Source: Chloroflexota bacterium (GTDB lineage Bacteria > Chloroflexota > Dehalococcoidia > GIF9 > AB-539-J10). From it: a stretch of 8,532 nucleotides of DNA. The stretch is from contig DAOVBS010000017.1 in assembly GCA_030670425.1 (NCBI GenBank), positions 1 to 8,532 on the forward strand, given 5' to 3'. Positions 1 to 5,251 of this stretch are shown in pieces. The notes beneath the pieces were generated by a model that was not told the DNA's origin, made no database searches, and saw only the letters and a program-made list of their open reading frames with translations. The position numbers and the translations under genes are program-made. How positions within the stretch are numbered: the stretch's first letter is position 1; each line of letters starts with the position of its first letter.

Positions 1-1472
1 TCGTGAGATATGCCCTTTCTCCTCAGCAGGTCGCTTAGCTCGTCTGATTTCTCAATGGAGGTTGTACCCACGAGAGCTGGCCTTCCCTGGCTATGCAGAG
101 TCTCGATCTCCCTGACCACAGCGGCGAATTTCGACCGCTCATCTTTGTAGACCCGGTCCGTCTGCTCAGCCCTGGCCAACGGCTTGTTCGTGGGGATGAC
201 CACCACCTCCAGACCATAGATTTTGTGAAACTCCTCGGCTTCAGTAGCAGCAGTACCAGTCATGCCAGCCAGCTTCTTATACGTGCGGAAGTAGTTCTGG
301 AAGGTAATGGTAGCCAAGGTAACACTTTCTCGCTGGATCTTCACCTGCTCCTTGGCCTCAATGGCCTGATGCAGCCCATCCGAGTACCTGCGGCCAAACA
401 TCAATCTGCCGGTGAACTCATCAACGATGATAACCTGCCCGTTCTTCACTACATAGTCGCGGTCTCGCTTGAACAAGGCGTGGGCCTTTAGTGCGTTTTC
501 CAAATACTGGGTGAGGAAGTAGTTGGATGGGTCGTAGAGGCTGGCCGCTTTGAGCAGGCCATCCCGCTTCAGCATCTCCTCTATCTTGGTAATGCCAACA
601 TCGTCGGTAAGGTGGGCCGTCCGGGTGCGTTCATCGATAGAGTAGTCCTCATCTCTCTTGAGCCGCGAGACCAGACGGGCGAAGATATAGTATTTCTCCG
701 TTGCCTCCTCGGCAGGGCCACTTATGATCAACGGAGTGCGCGCTTCGTCGATGAGGATGTTATCCACCTCGTCAACGATGGCATAATTCAACGTCCGCTG
801 CACACATTGAGACAGGTCCAGAACCATGTTGTCTCTGAGATAATCAAAGCCGAACTCGTTATTGGTGCCGTAGGTGATGTCTGCTTCGTATGCTTCGCGG
901 CGAGAGACAGGTCGAAGGAACCTCCATTTCTCGTCTCCCGATTCATATCCAGGGTCATAGATGTAGGATGGCGCAGCTACACCTGAGGCCTGTCGTGCTG
1001 TAATACATGCCACCTGCACGCCCAGAGCGTGATAAATACAACCCATCCAGTGGCAATCACGTTTGGCCAGGTAATCGTTGACCGTCACTAGATGACACCC
1101 TTCCCCGGCAAGGGCATTGAGGTAGAGAGGCAGGGTAGCTACCAGAGTCTTCCCCTCACCTGTTTTCATCTCAGCTATCTTGCCCTGATGAAGCGCAATC
1201 CCACCCATCAACTGCACATCGAAGTGCCTCTGCTGAATGGTTCGCTTGGCAGCCTCCCGCACGGCAGCATACGCTTCGGGCAGGAGTCCGTCCGGGGTTT
1301 CACCGCCGTTTAGCCTGGCCTTGAATTCGTCGTTCTTGGCCCGTAGTCCAGCATCATCAAGCTTCTCAAATTGGGGTTCTAGTGAGTTTATGTGGGAGAC
1401 CACAGGCTGAAAGCGCTTTAGCTCTTTCTCGTTGGAATCAACTAGGCCGCCCAGCCACTTGAGCATTCTCAT
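1..1472 (-). CDS. secA: Preprotein translocase ATPase SecA, N-terminal part (runs off the window)
   Basis: SecA is the ATPase motor that pushes unfolded preproteins through the SecYEG channel at the cytoplasmic membrane. About 490 codons are present and the C-terminal half lies beyond base 1. Visible parts are the N-terminal helix (MLKWLGGLVDSNEKELKRF), Walker A MKTGEGKT at residues 102-109 (the same numbering as E. coli), TVNDYLAKRD, TYGTNNEFGFDYLRDNM, Walker B VDEVDNILIDEARTPLIISG from residue 233, the preprotein cross-linking domain with VDEFTGRLMFGRRYSDG, GMTGTA, and the start of the second nucleotide-binding domain (VGTTSIEKS). Between residues 160 and 185 there is an insert of about 25 residues relative to E. 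coli. The ATG at 1472-1470 overlaps the prs stop as ATGA, and a second ATG two codons later (1466) gives the more usual MLKWL start. The frame is open from the start to the window edge. Co-transcription with prs is inferred. The identification is secure; the exact start is not. Confidence 0.97.
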   Translation of the reverse strand, partial: MRMLKWLGGLVDSNEKELKRFQPVVSHINSLEPQFEKLDDAGLRAKNDEFKARLNGGETPDGLLPEAYAAVREAAKRTIQQRHFDVQLMGGIALHQGKIAEMKTGEGKTLVATLPLYLNALAGEGCHLVTVNDYLAKRDCHWMGCIYHALGVQVACITARQASGVAAPSYIYDPGYESGDEKWRFLRPVSRREAYEADITYGTNNEFGFDYLRDNMVLDLSQCVQRTLNYAIVDEVDNILIDEARTPLIISGPAEEATEKYYIFARLVSRLKRDEDYSIDERTRTAHLTDDVGITKIEEMLKRDGLLKAASLYDPSNYFLTQYLENALKAHALFKRDRDYVVKNGQVIIVDEFTGRLMFGRRYSDGLHQAIEAKEQVKIQRESVTLATITFQNYFRTYKKLAGMTGTAATEAEEFHKIYGLEVVVIPTNKPLARAEQTDRVYKDERSKFAAVVREIETLHSQGRPALVGTTSIEKSDELSDLLRRKGISH

Positions 1473-2407
1473 TCAAACATTGCGCCCACCGAAAGCCCGG
1501 TGTGGATGCGGTGGATAGCCTCACCGAGGAGAGACGCTATCGATAGAACAGTGATCTTATCCAGTTTCCTATTGTCAACGACGGGTATGGTGTCGGTGAC
1601 CACTACTTCCTTCACCGGACTGGATGCTATCCTCTGCACCGCCTGTCCAGAGAACACAGGGTGAGTGCAACAGGAGTAGACCTCTGTGGCCCCACGCTCG
1701 ATAAGGGTATTTACCACGCTAACCAATGAGCTGGCCGTATCAATCTCATCATCTACTGTCAGGGCACTCATGCCATCAACCTCCCCTATCACGTTGAGTG
1801 CTTCGCTAGCGTCATTGTTTCCCAGGCGTCTCTTTTCAATAATGGCTAGCGACGCACCTAGATTTGCGGCTACATCGCGAGCGCGCTTCGATATGCCGAT
1901 GTCCACAGCTACTACCACTAGGTCATGAAGGGCTTTCCGCGCGAAGTATTGGCTGAGCATTGAGACGGCGGTTAGTTCATCAACCGGGATAGTGAAGAAG
2001 CCCTGAATCTGCGGGGCGTGCAGGTCCACCGTCAGCAGTCTGTTGGCTCCGGCAGTGCTCATTAGGTCAGCAACCAAGCGAGCCGTAATCGGAACTCTAG
2101 GCTGATCCTTCTTGTCGGTACGCCCGTAGCCATAGTATGGAACAACAGCAGTAATCCTTCCAGCCGAAGCCCGCTTGAAGGCATCAATCATGATAAGAAG
2201 CTCCACCAGACTCTTGTTCACAGGCGAACAGATGGGCTGAATAACAAACACGTCCCGCTGACGGACGTTCTCCAGGATGCGAACAAATATATTCTCGTTG
2301 CTGAATTCAAACACCTCGCTCTTGCCCACGGGGACGCCTAGATAGTCACAGACAGACTTCGCTAGGGCTGGATGAGCATTACCGGTGAAGACTTTGAGTT
2401 CCTCCAT
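1469..2407 (-). CDS. prs: Ribose-phosphate pyrophosphokinase (PRPP synthetase)
   Basis: This cytoplasmic enzyme makes phosphoribosyl pyrophosphate from ribose 5-phosphate and ATP, the precursor for purines, pyrimidines, NAD, histidine and tryptophan. At 312 residues it has the normal length for the family (about 310-320). Visible motifs are the metal-binding DLHAPQIQGFF at 128-138, the ATP-site region PYYGYGRTDKK at 90-100, the flexible-loop EKRR at 191-194, the PRPP loop VDDEIDTASSL at 218-228 and the C-terminal CCTHPVFSG at 246-254. Compared with the E. coli and B. subtilis enzymes, the adenine-site region reads FSNEN instead of FSDGE, RTDKK instead of RQDRK, and DIGISKRAR replaces the GGV-type segment. 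This looks like a recognised divergent subfamily rather than a broken enzyme. The start ATG follows AAGGGGG at 2417-2423 by nine bases and an extended -10 promoter. The stop overlaps the secA start. Confidence 0.96.
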   Translation of the reverse strand: MEELKVFTGNAHPALAKSVCDYLGVPVGKSEVFEFSNENIFVRILENVRQRDVFVIQPICSPVNKSLVELLIMIDAFKRASAGRITAVVPYYGYGRTDKKDQPRVPITARLVADLMSTAGANRLLTVDLHAPQIQGFFTIPVDELTAVSMLSQYFARKALHDLVVVAVDIGISKRARDVAANLGASLAIIEKRRLGNNDASEALNVIGEVDGMSALTVDDEIDTASSLVSVVNTLIERGATEVYSCCTHPVFSGQAVQRIASSPVKEVVVTDTIPVVDNRKLDKITVLSIASLLGEAIHRIHTGLSVGAMFE

Positions 2408-2523
2408 CGCTGCCTACCCCCTTCTAAATATGAACTGTCCAAGCCAAATTATAGCACGGAGCAAGTTACGCTTCTTAATGTCCGCAGCAACCTGTCGGCA
2501 ATGGGCACCTCACCCGGAGGTTG
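2408..2523 (-). other. Intergenic region between the MFS gene and prs
   Basis: These 116 bases hold the probable prs promoter and ribosome-binding site, described separately. Just after the MFS stop codon, on the transcribed strand, are a small hairpin (ACCTC, five-base loop, GAGGT; 2507-2521) and a wider pair of arms (CAACCT at 2518-2523 with AGGTTG at 2488-2493). The two structures overlap and exclude each other in part. No run of T follows either one, so I do not call an intrinsic terminator. No small open frame with a convincing start was seen. Confidence 0.5.
2448..2456 (-). promoter_or_regulatory. Extended -10 promoter for prs-secA
   Basis: On the minus strand the bases read TGCTATAAT, a perfect TATAAT preceded by the TGn of an extended -10 element. 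No good -35 hexamer is present 16 to 19 bases upstream, which fits an extended -10 promoter. Transcription would start near 2441, leaving a leader of about 34 bases before the prs ATG at 2407, with AAGGGGG (2417-2423) as ribosome-binding site. It is the only strong promoter-like sequence upstream of prs and so probably drives secA too. This call is from motif match alone. Confidence 0.6.
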
Positions 2524-3768
2524 TCACGCCGGCTCAGAGAGACGCGGTGTTCTGATCACCAGACTGCACGCCGCACCGAGAAGAAGTGCCATAGCAGCTA
2601 TGGTGATGGCGATGTCATAGCTTCCGGTAATGTCAGAAACGTAACCACCCAACAGCGAGCCAACCGCTCCGCCAATGCCAGGAGCCAGGAGTATGGCCCC
2701 AAAAATGGCCCCGACCTGTCTTGTGCCAAACCAGTCTGCCGTTATCGCCGGGAACAACGGGACACAACTGCCGTAGAAGAATCCAAAGCACCCCGAGAAA
2801 AGATATAACTCCCATGGCTCCCTGGTCTTCAGCAGCCACAGCATCATTACCGCCAGCACAAGATACGCAATCAGGAAAGTCTTCCTTCTGCCAATCCTGT
2901 CTGATGCATGTCCCATTACCACCCTGCCCACTGCGCTGCTAATTCCTATGAGGCCGATGAGAGTAGCGGCAAGCATCGGCGTGATACCGAAGCCAGTGAC
3001 GTAAGCCTTCAGGTGAACCATCAGCATCTGCACCGCACAGTTGAAGACGGCAAACATCACGAACAGCAGCCAAAACGCCCTAGTCTTGATGGCCTGGGAG
3101 AGCGCAAAATCAAGCGGCACCAACGGGTCGTGAGAGCTACGCTCCTCTGACATCGCACCCACCCCGTCAGGAAGCAGCCCTTTCTCTGCCGGATCCAGCC
3201 GCATTAGCCTTGAGATTGGAAGACCTATGGCGATCAAGACCGCCGCGATCACCAAATACGAAGTGCGCCACTCAAGTCTTGAGATGAGGAATTGTGCACA
3301 AGGCGCCATGGCCATTGTGCCCAATCCTATGCCGGCTACAGCAATCCCCAATGCCATTCCCCTTTTCTTGACAAACCAGCGCGACACGGTGGCGGTGATA
3401 GGTGCAAAGCAGAATCCACACCCTGTCCCGATGACAATCCCGTAGACAGCATAAAGCTGCCACGATGCATTAATAGTAGCCATCAGAGCATAGCCAGCAG
3501 CCAAGACGGTGACACTCACGCCAAGCGTTGTCCGCGGCCCATATCTATCATTGAGCCCACCCGCCACTAGATAGCAGGCGCTATGCCACAGCATGAACAG
3601 GGAATACGCCCCAGACACCGCGGTTCTGCTCCAACCCAGATCATTGCACAACTCGGTGAAGAAGACTCCATAGGAATACTGAAAACCCCATACCAAGAGC
3701 AGGATAGCGCAGCCGCTTCCTACTACTACCCAGCCGTAAAAGAGCCTTGTGTTAGATTCGTTAGCCAT
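2524..3768 (-). CDS. MFS transporter, oxalate/formate antiporter or monocarboxylate carrier type
   Basis: A 414-residue integral membrane carrier of the major facilitator superfamily, probably moving a small organic acid, although the substrate cannot be read from the sequence. It opens with FYGWVVVGSGCAILLL (10-25), the short 'YGW.vv' N-terminus common in the oxalate/formate antiporter and MCT-like group. The length and alternating hydrophobic blocks fit twelve membrane helices in two halves. The MFS loop signature appears after helix 2 (GGLNDRYGPR, 70-79) and again in the second half (GHASDRIGRRKT, 286-297). A hydrophilic central loop spans about 190-225. The last helices carry glycine-rich packing segments (APGIGGAVGSLLGGYVSD, 362-379). 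No Shine-Dalgarno sequence is evident before the ATG, so the start is the least certain part. It lies 93 bases downstream of glyA on the same strand, so read-through from glyA is possible. Its neighbours give no clue to substrate. Confidence 0.88.
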   Translation of the reverse strand: MANESNTRLFYGWVVVGSGCAILLLVWGFQYSYGVFFTELCNDLGWSRTAVSGAYSLFMLWHSACYLVAGGLNDRYGPRTTLGVSVTVLAAGYALMATINASWQLYAVYGIVIGTGCGFCFAPITATVSRWFVKKRGMALGIAVAGIGLGTMAMAPCAQFLISRLEWRTSYLVIAAVLIAIGLPISRLMRLDPAEKGLLPDGVGAMSEERSSHDPLVPLDFALSQAIKTRAFWLLFVMFAVFNCAVQMLMVHLKAYVTGFGITPMLAATLIGLIGISSAVGRVVMGHASDRIGRRKTFLIAYLVLAVMMLWLLKTREPWELYLFSGCFGFFYGSCVPLFPAITADWFGTRQVGAIFGAILLAPGIGGAVGSLLGGYVSDITGSYDIAITIAAMALLLGAACSLVIRTPRLSEPA

Positions 3769-3861
3769 ATCGATATTGCACTGTAGGGACGAGACAAAAA
3801 CGTTGCCTGTGTCAGAGCGCGCTCTTGAGAGCGGAGAGGTATCTCCCCCAGAAAAGACCCA
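3769..3861 (-). other. Intergenic region glyA to MFS gene with overlapping inverted repeats
   Basis: This 93-base gap has no convincing promoter or ribosome-binding site for the MFS gene. It contains a perfect 12-base palindrome AGAGCGCGCTCT (3814-3825) whose right arm is shared with a second inverted repeat GCTCTTGAGAGC (3821-3832). A further small hairpin lies at 3831-3846 (GGAGA, four-base loop, TCTCC on the minus strand). A run of five T (3796-3800 on the minus strand) lies 13 bases beyond the palindrome, too far for a standard intrinsic terminator. A 10-base palindrome ATATCGATAT (3767-3776) overlaps the MFS start codon. Confidence 0.5.
3814..3832. repeat. Two overlapping inverted repeats sharing an arm
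   Basis: AGAGC, GC, GCTCT, TG, AGAGC: the middle GCTCT can pair with either flanking AGAGC. In RNA from the minus strand only one of the two hairpins could form at a time. The loops are very short (two bases, or four with a shorter stem), so the elements could instead be a protein-binding palindrome in DNA or chance. It lies in the gap between glyA and the MFS gene. Confidence 0.45.
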
Positions 3862-5118
3862 CTAGACCAGCCCGGGTATGGGGAAGCGGTGGCAGATTTC
3901 CTTTACTTCCATCTGCACCTGTCGCCCGACATGCAGATCGCCAGGATGAGCGAGCATCTTGACTATCAAGGAGGCAACCCGTTTCATCTCCGCCGTGCCG
4001 AAGCCCCTTGTGGTTACCGCCGGCGTGCCAACCCTGATGCCACTCGGGGTCAACGCCGGTCTCGGGTCGAAGGGAATGCTATTCCTGTTCACCATTATGC
4101 CAACCGCCTCCAAGGCCCTCTCGGCGTCCCTCCCGCTCAACCCGATAGGAGAAAGATCAACCAACGCAAGGTGGTTATCCGTACCTCCGGCAATGACGCG
4201 CAGCCCATGTCCCTGGAACTCCGATGCCAGTGTACGAGCATTGGCCAACACGGCTCGCTGGTATTCCACAAATTCAGGTTGCATGGCTTCAAGGAAGCAC
4301 ACAGCCTTCGCAGCGATGGCATGCATCAGCGGTCCTCCTTGCATCCCAGGGAAGACCGCAGCATCAATGGCTGGGGCAAGACCCTCCCTACACAGAATGA
4401 AGCCTCCCCTCGGACCTCGTAGGGTCTTCTGTGTGCTGGAGGTGACCACCTGGGCATACGGAACTGGAGAGGGATGGAGCCCAGCAGCTATTATGCCCGC
4501 TATGTGGGCTGTATCAACCAATAGCATAGCGCCCACTTTATCGGCTATGCGCCCAAAACGCTCGAAGTCAATAATGCGAGAGTAAGAACTCGCCCCGGCT
4601 ATGATGAGTCTTGGCCTATGCTGCGCAGCCAACCTCTCAATATCGTCGTAGTCCAGCATCTCAGTTTCGCGGTCAACCCCGTAACCGATAGCCTTATACC
4701 ACTTCCCCGAGAAGTTGACTTCAGCACCATGGGTAAGATGCCCCCCGTGGCTGCGGCTCATGCCCATCACTGTGTCACCGTGCTCCAGTAACGCCAGGTA
4801 AGCTGCCAGATTCGCCTGGCTGCCACTATGCGGCTGCACGTTGGCATGCTCGGCTCGAAACAGTCTCTTGATCCTGTCTATCGCCAGGCTTTCGATCTCG
4901 TCCGCGTTGACACAACCGCTGTAATACCGACGCCCAGGATAGCCCTCAGCGTACTTATCGGTCATGAGGCTCGCCCCAGCCTCTAGTACAGCGCGCCCAA
5001 TATGGTTCTCAGACGCAATGAGGTCTATGCTATTTGCCTGTCTCTCAGCCTCTGAATGGAGGATGCGAGCTACTTCGCTGTCACGTTGAGCTAGAAAAGA
5101 CATTGCTTCTATCTTCAT
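3862..5118 (-). CDS. glyA: Serine hydroxymethyltransferase
   Basis: A cytoplasmic PLP enzyme that converts serine and tetrahydrofolate to glycine and 5,10-methylenetetrahydrofolate, the main source of one-carbon units. At 418 residues it has normal length. Family motifs run in order: IDLIASEN (31-38), KYAEGYPGRRYYSGC (55-69), HANVQPHSGSQAN (91-103), HGGHLTHG (124-131), VDTAHIAG (201-208) and the PLP-lysine segment TQKTLRGPRGG with Lys231. Later come FPGMQGGPLMH (256-266), GGTDNHL and SGIRVGTPAVTTRG. The residue before the PLP lysine is Gln230, where most family members have His (TTTHKTLRGP). The CAG codon is at 4431-4429. Two starts are possible: ATG at 5118, or the internal ATG at 5103 giving MSFLAQRD. 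The promoter position favours 5103, because transcription would begin only a few bases before 5118. It is divergent from hrcA. Confidence 0.97.
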   Translation of the reverse strand: MKIEAMSFLAQRDSEVARILHSEAERQANSIDLIASENHIGRAVLEAGASLMTDKYAEGYPGRRYYSGCVNADEIESLAIDRIKRLFRAEHANVQPHSGSQANLAAYLALLEHGDTVMGMSRSHGGHLTHGAEVNFSGKWYKAIGYGVDRETEMLDYDDIERLAAQHRPRLIIAGASSYSRIIDFERFGRIADKVGAMLLVDTAHIAGIIAAGLHPSPVPYAQVVTSSTQKTLRGPRGGFILCREGLAPAIDAAVFPGMQGGPLMHAIAAKAVCFLEAMQPEFVEYQRAVLANARTLASEFQGHGLRVIAGGTDNHLALVDLSPIGLSGRDAERALEAVGIMVNRNSIPFDPRPALTPSGIRVGTPAVTTRGFGTAEMKRVASLIVKMLAHPGDLHVGRQVQMEVKEICHRFPIPGLV

Positions 5119-5127
5119 AATCCTGCA

Positions 5128-5157
5128 ATAATACTACTTCCCTCCGTTGAGGGTCAA
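5128..5157 (-). promoter_or_regulatory. Sigma70-type promoter for glyA
   Basis: On the minus strand, TTGACC (5157-5152), 18 bases, then TATTAT (5133-5128); each hexamer matches consensus at five of six positions. The predicted transcript starts near 5121, three or four bases before the first possible glyA ATG. That implies either a near-leaderless message or use of the second ATG at 5103. The spacer contains a 5-bp inverted repeat (CCCTC, four bases, GAGGG; 5140-5153). A GGAGGGAAG sequence at 5137-5145 resembles a ribosome-binding site but lies upstream of the predicted start of transcription. Confidence 0.5.
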
Positions 5158-5187
5158 AGAAGGAGTCAGCCGCGATAGGTATTGCCT

Positions 5188-5216
5188 TTGACAGACCATG
5201 GCCAAAGTGCTAGATT
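5188..5216 (+). promoter_or_regulatory. Sigma70-type promoter for the hrcA-grpE-dnaK operon
   Basis: A perfect -35 TTGACA (5188-5193), a 17-bp spacer and TAGATT (5211-5216; four of six to TATAAT). Transcription should begin around 5222-5224, immediately before the CIRCE operator, the arrangement expected for HrcA-repressed vegetative promoters. The -10 hexamer lies inside an AGTGCTAGAT sequence that is repeated at the hrcA start codon. Confidence 0.72.
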
Positions 5217-5224
5217 AGCAGCGA

Positions 5225-5251
5225 TTAGCAGTCTCGGGAGCAGAGTGCTAG
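5225..5251 (+). promoter_or_regulatory. CIRCE operator (HrcA-binding inverted repeat)
   Basis: TTAGCAGTC (5225-5233), a nine-base spacer, then GAGTGCTAG (5243-5251). The CIRCE consensus is TTAGCACTC, N9, GAGTGCTAA, so each arm has one mismatch and the spacer has the exact length. It follows the predicted transcription start and ends directly before the hrcA ATG. HrcA dimers bound here would block transcription of hrcA-grpE-dnaK under non-stress conditions. The GGGAG in the spacer (5236-5240), 11 bases before the ATG, is the only candidate ribosome-binding site for hrcA, so it would sit in the loop of the RNA hairpin. Confidence 0.9.

Noticed and set aside
93..1313. Several plus-strand open frames in the left part of the window
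   Set aside because: They are opposite the secA frame, which is open and conserved to the window edge, so they are shadows.
2488..2523. Possible intrinsic terminator after the MFS gene
   Set aside because: The stems are short or have a large loop and no T run follows on the transcribed strand.
3796..3832. Possible intrinsic terminator after glyA
   Set aside because: The T run begins 13 bases beyond the palindrome instead of directly after the stem, so it does not fit the usual form.
3889..4585. Two plus-strand open frames of 177 and 208 codons opposite glyA
   Set aside because: Both overlap the conserved core of glyA and overlap each other; their sequences look like translated complement of the SHMT gene.
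5119..5187. Glycine riboswitch or other leader RNA upstream of glyA
   Set aside because: The predicted transcript has almost no leader, and the divergent gap is too short to hold such an element on the glyA side.
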